From Datisca glomerata (lineage: Eukaryota; Streptophyta; Magnoliopsida; Cucurbitales; Datiscaceae): a stretch of 64,000 bases of DNA. Position numbers and translations under genes: made by a program. The notes beneath the pieces were generated by a model. The model made no database searches. It was not told the origin of the DNA and saw only the letters and a list, made by a program, of their open reading frames with translations. Numbering within the stretch: position 1 is the stretch's first letter; each line of letters opens with the position of its first letter. Shown here piece by piece: positions 12,901-24,821 of this stretch. The DNA lies in NCBI GenBank assembly GCA_003255025.1, contig QANY01009387.1, positions 2,046,001 to 2,110,000 on the forward strand, in the 5' to 3' direction.

Positions 12901-15129
12901 AATAAATTTTATTGCCGAGGTAAATTGATGAGAGGCGTAGTTTTCTTCCTTTACCCTTTACTTTTTGTCTCTGTACAATCAACTCTACCTGTTTTGCATT
13001 TTATTCATCACTTCCAAGCTACTGGACCTATCTACCTGGAAGGGACTATTTCAGTTTGTTAATCTGTTTATATAATGTGCAGATGATACGCAGGACCCAG
13101 AGGAAGATGAACAACAACTGGCCAGGGTAAAGGAATGGATCCACAATCGCCATCTTGACACTGTTGAACTTACTGATATCCTCTCTAATTTTCCTGACAT
13201 CTCTATTGTAAGGATCTCCATATATTATTCTGTCTCAGACAGGCACCGGTAAGACATTATTTTTATATAACTAGCAAATGACAGTTTTTTGCTAATGTTA
13301 ATGCAGGTTCTAACCGAAGGTATATGGATTCAATCTTGCAAAAGCCTAAATAACGAGAGGGTTCAGTCTCGCACAATGCAGGATTTATATGTATAACTAA
13401 TTTAGTATTGATCTGTTTTAATGGATTTCAGAAATAATGGACAAGCTTGTAAACGAAGGTATTCTATCCAAGACCGGAAGGGACTCTTACACTATTAGCA
13501 GGCAGAAGGTTGAAATACATTACTTTTATTCAAGTTTTCTCATTACTTTGAAGGAAGTTTCTGCATCTCTTGCATTTGACTTAACTCCATGACAAAATGC
13601 TGTCAGAAATTTGACTACGAGTTCATCGTGAAAGATGAAATGGATGGTCAGATAGCCCTAGTTAGTGGCAAAACTACCAAAGTCGATGATCATATGTATA
13701 TGAAGGTTGGTCATTTTTTTCTTTGATTTTATTTTCATGAATATCAAATTCGTACCGGTTTTTATTTAACACAGAAACTTCCAAATTACAAATGTTTCCC
13801 AATCTTCAATGCTTCTAGTACGATCAACATTACTGGATTCGCTTATATTTTACCTTTACCGCAATAATCATCTTTATATTATTCTCTTCTTTTTGTCAGA
13901 AAGGATCCCTCCCTCTCATATAACCCTCCTTGAGTCTGGCTTTTATATCACACACAAATTAGAGTTTATTTTAATAGAATAGACAAAGACAAGTAGTCAT
14001 GTCCAAAATTGTTCCATATTCAGGCTTTATATCATGCTCTTCCAATGAAATATGTGACTGTTGGGAAGCTTCAAAACAAGCTTGAAGGAGAGGCCAATCA
14101 AACTACTGTTCGCAAAATGATCGATAAGATGACCAAAGATGGGTTTGTTGAAGCCAAAGGAAATCGAAGACTAGGTGTGTGCCACTTTGAGAACTTATCG
14201 CTGACATAATTTTCCAGAACTCCATTAACCAAATATCATTCATAATTTTCAACTGATACAAATAGGCAAGCGTGTGATCCACTCCGATTTAACTGAGAAA
14301 AAGTTGATTGAAGTTAAGAAAGCCTTGAACTGTGATGATATGGTAACCACTCTGAACCTTGGTTTTCTGTAGCTGTACGTTTCATCTTCTTCATATATAT
14401 CATTTTGTATTTCGTTGGTTCTTACAATCGAACAGGAAGTTGATACTGACGAACCATCGAATAAGTCTAATCATTTAGGTAACATTTACTTTGCTTAACT
14501 GATCAATGTTCCAATGTGCATAATTCGAGTTTCATTTGTAATGCCACGGTCTTACAATCAGTGTTCATAACTACACAAACAATCTTCTGTTCAGTTAGTA
14601 ACTTCAATGACACGTCCACTTGCGGTGTCCTACACTCCGTAGGATCAGATCTCACACGCATGAAAGTAAGATCTGACACACTTCAAAATGGATCAATCAG
14701 GAGTGAACAGACTATTACGAAGCTTGGAAACACTCCAACAAGCAGGGCTGTGGTAAGAGTGGCGATGAAGCTGCTTCTCTTCACTCAACATTATTATTTA
14801 GTCCCTCACAATAGCCTTTCAAAAAGCTGACAATTAAAATGTATTTTTTTTATCACAGCCAGTGGCTTCAAGAGAGAGTTTCGCGCTAGGGAATGAGGAT
14901 AGCAGAGTAAATGGACATGTTAATAACGGCGATGAAGTGGATAAATTGATATGTGGGTCTACCCAAGAGAGGCGGTCCAGGAAGACGAGCACAGTATACT
15001 TCAAATTCCTTTCCTTAAAATGACATGTGACTTGGTAATTTGGTGGGAATTTAATCTAGACATGCTCTTTTGCAGGTTAAAGAGCCTATTCTTCAGAACG
15101 TAAAACGCCAGAAATCTCAGGGCCTTTAA
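9949..15129 (+). CDS. ASY1: ASY1, meiotic chromosome-axis HORMA-domain protein (Hop1 homologue)
   Basis: Twenty-two exons join in phase to 605 codons plus TAA: 9949-9951, 10019-10075, 10668-10764, 10846-10914, 10992-11084, 11407-11533, 11625-11694, 11859-11900, 12213-12341, 12422-12535, 12665-12707, 12806-12847, 13083-13207, 13307-13319, 13432-13508, 13607-13705, 14024-14174, 14266-14342, 14436-14478, 14595-14752, 14859-14993, 15076-15129. All introns are GT...AG. The start is the bare ATG exon; exon 2 continues [19 protein letters not shown], as in known ASY1. The HORMA domain spans roughly residues 15-230 ([61 protein letters not shown]). An acidic linker follows (230-300). A winged-helix/SWIRM-like part lies at about 300-460 ([26 protein letters not shown]). 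The basic C-terminus ends [15 protein letters not shown], the likely closure-motif region that HORMA domains bind. ASY1 loads on meiotic axes and promotes inter-homologue recombination and synapsis; PCH2 remodels it. The gene looks intact. Confidence 0.97.
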
Positions 15130-15575
15130 AAGATTTTGAGTGTCATGCAACTGCGTAGTTACACCTTCCTATTAGTTGTTTCACAAATCACAACTTTCAT
15201 TTTCTGGGTATTTGTGAAGAAGTAACTTCACTGAAACCTTACTGAACAAATCATTAGCTTTTCTAGTTTATGTTTCACTTCACTGAACAAATCATTAGCT
15301 TTTCTAGTTTATGCTCTTTTGCAGGTTAAAGAGCCTATTCTTCAGAACGTAAAACGCCAGAAATCTCAGGGCCTTTAAAAGATTTTGAGTGTCATGCAAC
15401 TGCGTAGTTACACCTTCCTATTAGTTGTTTCACAAATCACAACTTTCATTTTCTGGGTATTTGAAAAGAAGTAACTTCACTGAAACCTTACTGAACAAAT
15501 CATTAGCTTTTCTAGTTTATGTTTCACTTCACTGAACAAATCATTAGCTTTTCTAGTTTATGTTTCACTGACTTG
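15062..15575 (+). repeat. Tandem duplication of the last ASY1 exon and 3' UTR
   Basis: A 249-base unit occurs twice: first from 15062 (ATGCTCTTTTGCAGG) and again from 15311. Each copy holds the splice acceptor, the whole last coding exon (15076-15129 and 15325-15378) and the following 3' UTR. They are identical by eye apart from a one- or two-base difference at TATTTGTGAAG versus TATTTGAAAAG. A smaller repeat (ACTGAACAAATCATTAGCTT plus its tail, about 40 bases) is itself doubled at the end of each unit and probably seeded the event. The second exon copy is intact and has its own acceptor. Confidence 0.93.
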
Positions 15576-16669
15576 ATACTGAGGAACTGTTCTGGCAGAT
15601 GCATAGATTTCTGAAATTGAAACATAACGACAGTCTAACGGTAGTTATGATAAACTCACTGCTGATTAGAATTTGATATTCGTATTTGACTAAAATTATG
15701 CTTTATTATCTCATCAACCACCAGTGGAAACCAAAGCCTTCTGCTTAACAATATACCACAGCTTCTTGTCATATTCAGGAGTAATGGTTACCCAAGTCAA
15801 CAATAAGTTGTGGCTGAACTTTAAAAAAAATTGAGATTGTCCACGATCTGAACAAAACAAACACCATACAACAGCTGATAAGCATCAACTTGGTCTTTTG
15901 CCATGCCACGTTAGCAAACTTATTCATATTCATCGTTCAGAGTGATGTATTACAAAATGTAGTCACTGTCGAGTGCATATGAAACACTGAGAATTCACAA
16001 ATGACAGTTAGAACAACCCCGCCATCATCCTTCCTGCAAGAAAGTCCTTAACTTCAAACAGATGGCATCCATGTACTCTGCATAAAGAAACGCGAGAAAA
16101 TATGACGATCCAAAATGGTGAACTATCAGAAGAACTGTACTCTGGAAAATTTTATATCTTAGGTACATACCCCGGAAGTCATAAGAAAGTGAAATTTAAT
16201 CCCTCAAATTTGAAAGTGACTCCAGGATATGGAAAGAATGCTACATTCTAAAAGCAATACGAAATTCTCGAATTACAATCCCAACAGTGCCCCAAAATCA
16301 ATATTCGGAGTGACTCTGAAAGGATATAGAAACTTTATTACTTTTTTACCAGCTAAAAGAACTTACAAACAATCCTAACAACACAAACACAAACATTCAC
16401 ATAATTGCTCATAGAATATAAGATTTATCTAGCATTCACCCAATCAACAGTTGTCTCAATGTTATAAGCAACATTCCCAGAGTCATGTCTGCTCCCACAG
16501 CAATCCCCACCTCTTCGTGTTTGATATAGCTACATAACCTATTCCACTTTAATGCCAAGATAGATGTTTCGATTATGCACTCAGTTCCTACCAAAGTAAA
16601 AAATATTCGCCTACCCGCAAGCAATTTGTATAGTTACAGAAGAAAAGAAAAGAAACCGACCTTTTGACA
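15576..16669. other. Convergent 3' ends of ASY1 and the small minus-strand gene
   Basis: No open frame with family features. The right half (about 16000-16669) is probably 3' UTR or 3' introns of the small minus-strand gene that ends at 16670. Nothing else was recognised. Confidence 0.45.
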
Positions 16670-16945
16670 TCATTTGGAATTTTCATAATTCTGCAGGAGG
16701 ACATCATCATAGGGATCTCTACGACCTGGAACCTGGCTAATCTGAGCATCCCAACGGAGCTGGGAATTATGGCGTTCAAAGGTCCAAAATCCATATGGAC
16801 GTAGAGGCAAGCTCCACATCTCCTTGGTCTTGTTGCACCGATCCTTGGTCGAATATAAGTGCTCTCTAAATTTTCGGTCCCTCTCCTTTGGGTCCTCCAT
16901 TATCCTCAGTATCAGATTCTCAGCAAACTCCATCACAAACTTCAT
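16670..16945 (-). CDS. Small conserved plant protein, probable mitochondrial complex I accessory subunit
   Basis: An uninterrupted 91-codon frame starting MKFVMEFAENL and ending NYENSK. It is rich in charged and aromatic residues, with DPKERDRKFREHLY, RPYGFWTFERHNSQLRWD and QISQVPGRRDPYDD, and has no predicted membrane segment or cleavable signal. From memory this matches the small plant protein At1g67350, described as a plant-specific complex I subunit (P1), which is a neighbour of ASY1 in Arabidopsis too. The function is an inference; the conservation of the reading frame is the firmer part. Start: either M1 or M5. The 5' UTR appears to be spliced (see 16960-17290), leaving one coding exon. 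It is convergent with ASY1. Confidence 0.75.
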   Translation of the reverse strand: MKFVMEFAENLILRIMEDPKERDRKFREHLYSTKDRCNKTKEMWSLPLRPYGFWTFERHNSQLRWDAQISQVPGRRDPYDDVLLQNYENSK

Positions 16946-16959
16946 CTTTTTTTCTCTTC

Positions 16960-17290
16960 CTGAAGAATGTGAATCAAAATCATAGCTTTAAGTTTAGAAT
17001 TCAATGCTTAAGTTTATGAATATACGTAGTTGTGTTGGAATCAGTCGATCAAAATAAAAAATTTCCTCTATTTTTGTTTTTATTGATTTTTCCTAAGTTT
17101 TCTGAGAATCTAAGCGGATCTGATTGTTTTCCAATGAAAACCCTATATCAATCAAGCAAGAAAGGAGACCCAAGAGAATTAAGAAGCTAATTTTAACGAA
17201 TTAACGTTTAATGGAGCTATGTAAAGGAACGATGAGACTAAAGAAATTGCAATCGAAAACCAGTTGAGAAATTGATCGAAGAAAACTTGC
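16960..17290 (-). other. Candidate 5'-UTR intron of the small gene, with GC-AG borders
   Basis: On the minus strand a CTGCAG|GCAAGT junction at 17291/17290 resembles the classic GC-type donor. TTCTTCAG at 16960-16961 is a good acceptor 15 bases before the ATG. No better GT donor is obvious nearby. A first exon of about 50 bases would lie at 17291-17340. Confidence 0.4.
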
Positions 17291-17344
17291 CTGCAGGAGA
17301 CCACAACTAGCTCAAGCGGGAGCGAACAACCGAGTATGGGGCGT

Positions 17345-18700
17345 TTTTTTGCTGGAAGAAAATCCCCCCAATATCTTATTTTCTTTCCATTTTGTTTCGT
17401 TTGGGTCAGAAGTTTGGGCCATGTGTATGGATTTAAAACTCTCTTATTAGAATCGGGAAAATACATATTAATAGATTAGTAGGGGCTTTTATTAGAAATA
17501 CACCGAATCAAATAACAAACATAAAAAATAACTTAGTTGTAAAATATCAACAAAAATAGTCACTAGACTCTTAAGTCCACATTTTCTAGCTCATGTGCTG
17601 CCACCCAGCCCGAACTCCTCCTTCCCTCTCCAACTTCTCACCTCCCAAACCATTGTCCTCCCTTTCCTCACACTCCTCTCACCCAGCCCACTCTCCTCCC
17701 CATCCAACTCACTCTAGTATGGAAGGGGGGAAAATAGTTGAAGAAGTGTCATAAGATGCGTGTGGGTATTGGCGGAAGCACAGATATAATGGTATATAGG
17801 ATATGAAGGGAATTCGATGACACATGAATGAAGAGTGGAAAGAGTCCAAAGATACCAGCTGAATTCTTCTAGAATATAGCTTTTAATGAGGAGAACTGTG
17901 GTATAAGGGATGTCCATATCAAAATGGTCTGGATAAGGAGAAATGTGAGTTTTTACGAGTAAAAGATGAAGCCAATAAAACGGAGTTTTTATGGCAAGAT
18001 TGTTGACAGCAGTAGGACCATCAGGTACTTGAATCTTAGCAGACAGAAGTAAATTATGACAAGATCAGAGTTGCAAGGAGAAAGAAAGGGGAAATTAGAA
18101 AGCCATGAGAGAAAAACACTTGTTTTTTAATTCTGAAAACTTCTGATTTACAAAGGAAGAGACGCTATCCTTATATAAAGCTGGAGGGAGAAAATAGACA
18201 AACAAACTAAAGTAAACAAATAGGAACCTAAAGACCTAAAAAGCCTACTTTTACAAAGCGACTATAATTATTGCCAGAAATGGCATTTTGCAAAAAGTTG
18301 TCCCCATAAAACTAAAAGAGATATTCAGATGCTCTAACATCTATAGACAGTCCTCCTCTTTCCGGATGATGAAGATATTGAATCTGCTGTGGAAGAATAG
18401 GCTAGCCGCAATGAGGAAACTCAATATGTGTTACCATACTCTGTAGGCGAGGCCAGTTTCTCCTCTGATTTCGAAGTCTCCTCTGATTCTGTTTCTGATA
18501 CATCGTCCAAAGCTACCCCAATTCTTCTCGCACTTCAACCCATTGGGTCCACCCACAGCCCTCAGTTTCTTTTCAGCAACTTTCATTATATGAGCTGCTC
18601 AAAGAAACTAGCCATACAGACCTTCTTCAAAAACTGCATCCAAATCTGGTTCTTCCGGTCCAGTCGATCTTAGGAAGGATAACCCACTGTGATTCTCTAA
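17345..18700. other. Unresolved repeat remnant with C-rich tract and TATATAAG box
   Basis: Plus-strand 17580-17720 is strikingly C/T-rich, with repeated CACCCAGCCC and CTCCTCC. On the minus strand 17714-18080 gives frames with LHLLLVKTHISPYPDHFD and DIPYTTVLL, preceded at about 18170-18180 by TTTATATAAGG, which looks like a promoter. On the plus strand 18350-18673 encodes an acidic stretch (FPDDEDIESAVEE) and a Ser-rich stretch (SDSVSDTSS), with one stop. This could be a decayed LTR element or an old pararetroviral insertion; I cannot assign it. Confidence 0.3.
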
Positions 18701-21700
18701 GTTTTTTAGTTTTTTGAATACATTCATAGATCCTAAAGTGGCTCCCTAAGAGGATGTTGGTTGAGCCTTACCTAGATATTGAATTTATTCATTATACTGA
18801 TCAGCTGAGAAAATTATAGCTGATATCCCTACTTTTTATTGATTAATTGTTATTTTAGTTAGTTAAATTAATTAATATAATTAATCAGTTAATTCATTTA
18901 ATAAATCAATTAATATTTTAACTGATTATCAGATCTAGGTAAGTACCCCTCTCACCACTATCGTCCCACATAATAATATCAAAATAATCATGTATTGAAG
19001 AACATGTGTATGCGTCTCTCATTGTATGAGATTGTGAGTATGTTTTGTATGAATTTTCATGTTAATGAACTTTAAGATTTCAAGAAACGATCATGTAATT
19101 ACATTGCTTACACAATATATACTATATTTCATATAATAAATAATGAAAAATATCATCTAATATTCTTGTTATCATAAAACCTAACTAATGTGAACTATAC
19201 TAATTAAATACGTAGCATAAATATACTAAATATACAACATATATATTTTAAAGACCATAAAATTTTCTAAGAAAACAAAATATCAATATAACTTATACTA
19301 TATATATATAATATATAATATATTTAATATGTACAGTATATATGAAATATACCTTATACATCTAGTTTTCTACAACTTTTTTTCGTCGAACTTTTTTGTT
19401 TAGCGTCAAAATCATTTTTTCGAGAAGTGTGCCACCTTTTTAAGTAGTTGGTTTTGATGGTTTCCAAACTTAAGACTCTTTTTGATGATATTTTATAAAA
19501 ATAACCTAGTTATCATCAATACTAAATTAGTAATGACTCAATTAGAGATCTAGGACACTAACTAAAAATAAAGAAGAGAATGACCTAAAAAATAGGGAAT
19601 TGCACATATGGTCAAAAATTGTAGTGGCTCGGCAAAAAAAACTAACAAAAATAGTGAACGGACAGATATATCCTTAATGACAAAAGGAAACCATGTTTCC
19701 ATCGACTTTCACTTCTACCCAAAATCGTGAAGACGAAAACCCTAGCCTCTCAAAAGCGGTGACGCGGGAAAATACATAAGCTATATGTCTTCTGCAAAAG
19801 TCATAGAAAATCGTCGTGAATCTACATCAAATCAACATGAAGAAGAAAACCCTAGCCTCTCAAAGCGGCGACGCAAGAAACCCCTCGAACTATCTGTCTT
19901 CTACAAAATCATAGAAAATCATTGCTAACCTATTGTTCATCATTTTCTTTTTATAAATTTTTAGAAACTTCATCACAAAATCTTTTACCCACGGTAAATA
20001 TTGTACAAGTGTACCATGGTATATAAACATATATCATGGGTATAAGTTTATATATTATAGTATTATCAATATACCGTAGTATATTTTAATATACTATCAG
20101 TATATCGTAGTATATATGTAGTGTTTTCTCTATATCATCAATATATCGTAGTATATGTAATATATATTTATGTACCATCAGTATAGTATAGTATATATGT
20201 ATTATATTTTTATATATCATCCAATATCATACCTCTCCCCACACCCAAGCCCGTCCCATCCCTCTCTTTCTTCGCCTGTCTCGCTCGAAAACCAGTAATA
20301 AACTAAAACCAATTCCATGTAACTATTACAGAAAATAGGAAAGATAATTTCATAAGAAAACTATTAAAGAAAAAAGATGAAGATTAATATATTAATATAC
20401 TTGATTTTTATTGTAGATCAATTTCGTATAAACCACTGTAGAGAAAATTGTCAAATTCACCCAAAAAATCAAAATCAATTCCATATAAACGGCAACAATC
20501 TTGCCGAGTACATACCCAAAATCAACAAAAAAATGCTATTTATGTTACAAATATTTATGAAATAACAAATGGAGAGGAAGATGAAACACTGAAATCAACA
20601 AATCTCCAAATCGGCTATATAATGGACCAATGGGGTCTGCAATGGCAGGGGCGAAGGAGGAGTTGCGAGAAAACAAAAAAGAAAACAATAAAGTAAAAAA
20701 AAAAAACAAATCAGTTATAATGAAGGCATTAAAATAAATTAACATATATATCTTAACTAACTAAAATATATCTCCTCAAAATCGGCCATTACTGCAAAAT
20801 TAACAAAAGGGGACATGATACAAAAGGAAAACTTTAACTAGCTTAATTCTCTAATTTTCCCATTAGTAATTGACATAAATAAAATTGAAGTAGATAAATG
20901 ACCATTTCTATTTAATTTAATTTCAAATTATTTATGACTTCTCTACAATACTCTTATCCCATGTTTCTACTCAAATATTTTAATTATTTTTTTAAATTTA
21001 AATATGGTAACTTCTTTAAACCTTGGTAGTTATGATAATATTTATTTAATTAAATATAATTTCATATTAAGTGAATGTCTTGTTATTAAAAATTTATAAA
21101 TTATATTATATTATGATGAAATGTAAGCAATATTAACAACGATCAGATAATATCTATAAATATTTATTTAGGATAATGTATAATATTATATTAACATTTA
21201 TCTAAGATGATGTTAACGTTTATTCAGTATGTGATATAATATTTAGAGTGTTAACGCATAATATGATATTAACGTTTATTCAAGATACAATATAAATGCT
21301 AACAAATACATTAACAATCAAATAATACGATATTAACAATTTTTTAGAATGATTTAATATTGAATGAATAGAGTATTAACATCAGATAACATTGTATTAA
21401 TGGTTATTTAATATCATAACTACTTCTAATATTTCTAAATATTTATTTAATATAATTATGAACTGTAAAATTTGATGGAAGGGAGATGGAACCTAAGGTT
21501 TTGGGAAAAAAATGAACGGTAAAATTTGTAATTAAATTAAAAAATAAAATTATGTGTAACATCTATAACTACTCATATGAATATGAGATAATTGATGTCA
21601 TTACTATTTAATTTATTAATTAAATAATATAAAATCTGAAGATATATTACAAATAAGGGTATTTTAGACAACCGACAAACTATTTAAATTATACTAGTTA

Positions 21701-22339
21701 AAAAAGATTGTTTATCTACTACATTTTTTTCTTAGAAAGTGGTCTATCCACTAGGATTTCTGATTCTAATAACATAAGAGGAATATGCTAAGCTTGCTCC
21801 CTTAAGTTTTAGTTCGTTTGACAAATAGACCAAATCTAATATGAAAGAAAAAAGTTCAAAAACAAGAAAGAAAACAAAAAAAGTGGTAGAGCGCTATTTC
21901 ACCTTTGTGTTCATGCTTAGATGTTTGCGGTCATTTATCTTAAGAGTGGGCTGTCGGGATTTGACAAACATATCTTTCTTGTTGGGATCTCAAATAGGAG
22001 AAGATTCAAATCTCAGGTGTATCACTCAGTAGTCAATTTCGTTTTCATTTAACGCTAGTAATTCATGTTTGTTGAGAAAACGTACATTTCGAGTATTTAA
22101 GATTTTTAAATCAAAAACTTTAAATAATAATATTATATTTATATGAATAATATATGCATAAAAATTCTCTTTAATAATTAGTTATACTAACTATATAATT
22201 AGCATATGAGACATCTAATTAATAATCAACCGAAATTACCGAAGGCAAGTGAAGGATTTTGGAACTAATGAAAGTATAATTTGCAGTGAAACGCCATTCT
22301 GTGTGTCTGTGTTTTTTTTCTGTCAAGAGAAATTCCATA
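18701..22339. other. AT-rich intergenic region
   Basis: Very AT-rich, dominated by TATATA, TTAATTAA and ATTAACGTTTATT-type runs. Around 20010-20220 the motif TACCGTAGTATAT recurs loosely. At 21120-21460 short repeats of ATTAACGTTTATTCAAGAT occur. A local duplication is listed separately at 19734-19925. No coding sequence or RNA gene was recognised. Confidence 0.5.
19734..19925 (+). repeat. Diverged tandem duplication (about 110-base period)
   Basis: Two copies of a unit starting GAAAACCCTAGCCTCTCAAA, followed by GCGG(T/C)GACGC and ATCATAGAAAATC, begin at about 19736 and 19846. The copies differ by substitutions and small indels. It looks like part of a non-autonomous transposon or a gene fragment. 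Confidence 0.6.
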
Positions 22340-23830
22340 GCAACAAAGAATTACAAAAACTTTGATGCCCATATCGGAATGGCTTCATACCAAATACAAT
22401 TTGTACTATGGAAACCAAGCCTAGCTAAATGATGAGCAAGGCCATTAACACTCCTAGGAATATGGCAAACGGAATAATTTGCATATTTAGTACCAAAGAC
22501 AGTAATATCATTCACTAGTGGCATAAGAACACCAGAATTTGAGCCCATATTTTGCAGCCGCGAGGTAACCTCCATTGAATCTGAGCAGACACAAATCGAA
22601 ACGTCTTATTCCAGCAAGCAAGCTTCCAAACCCCATTGAATAGCCCATGCTTCCGCACAACCAACACTGTCAACAACCTCCAGTTTTTTGCACCCCATTT
22701 GAAAAATCACCCGATCCGAATTAATCGAATCCCATCCCACCCCATCACTACCCTCCTTCCAAGCTGCATCCACTAACAGACACCAAAAGTTCGGTTTTAG
22801 CGAGCCCAGGAAGGAAGGAATGGGAGGAATAACCAGATGAGAAATTATAGTCCCGGCATTACTGAATTCCAATATTTGAGATTCAGTAAGCCTAATATCA
22901 TCTATGGGATTTTGAGAGACATTCTTAAAGCACTTGCTGTTTTTGCTCTTCCATATCTTCCAACAACCGAAAGCAAACCACTGGAGAAATAATGAGCATT
23001 TCCCCATGAAATCTTGACACAGCTTTTCAGAGATCCCAAAAAATCCAGCCCATCAAACCTGTCAAAAGAGAGACAAAAGGGTTACGGAACCAAAACGCTC
23101 GAACAGAATCAGATTCAAACATGAGATGCACAACCGTTTCCTCCTCCCTATCGCACACTGGGGAAGTTACATTAGTAGTCATACGATCATCTGAAGATTT
23201 GTTTTCACCGCCAAAATATTTTTTGAACATCTCTAAATGAAATCCTTTGACTTGGAAGGAATTTTCATGTTCCAAAGTATCTTCCAGCATTTACTATTTG
23301 GTAATCCAGTACTAGATTCACCCCTCGCAGGCCTACCCAAAAAGCCATTGGTAGCCATATTCATTGCTACCTTATAACCCGATCTCACAGCATAATCACC
23401 ATCTTTTGTAAAATGCCACATGTTAGAGTCAACGCACCCAAACCTCCTTAGCCAACATATCATGATTGAAACAAGATAAGCCTCTAAAAGCTATCCCACC
23501 CGAACATTTAGGGGAAGTCAAGTTTTGCCAAGACGCCCAAGAAATACATCCCTTGTTAGCCGAAGAAGACCACCAGTATTTAGATAAACGATTGCAAATA
23601 TCATCAAGGAGAGTGGAAGGAAGCTTAAAACAGGACATAGCATAACAAGAAATCGCCAAAGCAAAGCCTTAATTAGAACCTCTCTACGGCCAAGACAAGA
23701 ACTTTTCAGCCCGACCATTCAGTCTAGCCATCATTTTATCCTTCACATCATTAAAAATAATCATCTTTGATAACTCAATGTTGGATTCCAAACCCAGATA
23801 TTTCCCCAAACCTTCACCCTGCTGCATCTG
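22340..23830 (-). mobile_element. 5'-truncated LINE (non-LTR retrotransposon): RT end, zf-RVT, RNase H
   Basis: Minus-strand fragments in LINE order. The C-terminal RT/thumb region lies at 23429-23718 (KYWWSSSANKGCISWASW). The linker and zinc-binding region follows at 23027-23463 (WHFTKDGDYAVRSGYKVA, CDREEETVVHLMFESD). An RNase H domain is at 22351-23007 (LLVDAAWKEGSDGVGW, AEAWAIQWGLE, IPRSVNGLAHHLARLG). Frameshifts separate the pieces. The upstream endonuclease and the RT palm are absent, as expected for 5' truncation on insertion. The 3' end near 22300 is A-rich on the element strand. Confidence 0.85.
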
Positions 23831-24304
23831 AATAATATTAACTAGATTTCACATTAATCGTAAATGATTATAATTAATTCCACACTAATCGTGGAGTTAA
23901 TCAGATGCTTCAGTTTCCCATTAATCGTAAATGATTATAGTTAATTAATTCCGTTCAGTTTCCAAATCGTAATCAAATGCTTCAATAAATTGTATTGCAA
24001 TGACATGAGTTCTAGCAACTTTAAAAGAATAATAAGTTGTGAACTTAAACGACTCTCCTCATATGTCATCTTCCTTCTAGCATTATAGGAGTCTAAAAAG
24101 TCTTTAAAATCAGGATGTGTCTCCTACGATTCACATGTATATGTCCCGGGCATGCTCCGGATTCAACAAACGGAAGAGACAGTTAATCAATAGTGATCCA
24201 ATGTCCCTCGCATCTGCTTGCCTTTTGCCAAAAGAGATATGCACCTACCAATGAAATTTGAGTCAAGAGCTATAAATAAAAAGCACAAAGCTTTGAGATG
24301 ATAT
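23831..24304. other. Intergenic with short repeated motif
   Basis: The block ATTAATCGTAAATGATTATA followed by TTAATT occurs near 23848 and again near 23921, with a third related piece (ACTAATCGTGGAGTTAAT) between. No gene was recognised. Confidence 0.4.
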
Positions 24305-24821
24305 TAGAGGTGGTAACCGGGTCCGGGCGGTTCTCGGGACGTTCACGGGTCAGCCCGCTGAAATTTGGGTTCATGGATCGGGTGTGGGACAGTCCAGTCC
24401 AGGTCAGAAAGTTTTTATTTTTATTGGTGAGAAGTAAATAAAATGTAGATATTACACTAAACTATATGGAAGTCATTTTTAATTTTTTAAAATTATTTTA
24501 TTTTATTACTTTAAAATCTTTATAAAAAAATTTATAATACTGAGTAAAATAATTATTTTATTTATTAAATTCATAAATCTGTGATATTCTTATTCACGTA
24601 AAATCTAAAAATATAATAAATAATTAATAACTAATTTATAATTCATATTCATTAACAAAATAAAAATATAGGTTTTGAATGCAAGACCTATAATGGTTCG
24701 GGCCTGGCCCGCGGACCTTAACCGACCCGGTACGGTACAGTACTGTGCCGGTTTGTGGTCGGATTAGAACAGACCGATTCATCCAGTTTCACGGGTCGAA
24801 TCGACCTACTTACCACCTCTT
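24305..24821. mobile_element. hAT-type MITE with intact 8-bp target duplication
   Basis: The 517-base element begins TAGAGGTGGTAA and ends TTACCACCTCTT, so the termini are inverted repeats apart from the first base. It is flanked on both sides by the perfect 8-base duplication GATGATAT (24297-24304 and 24822-24829). An 8-bp duplication with termini of the AGAGGTGGYAA type is the mark of hAT transposons. The ends are GC-rich subterminal repeats (CGGGTC, CCCGC, CCGGT) and the middle is AT-rich. No transposase is encoded, so it is non-autonomous. Confidence 0.9.
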
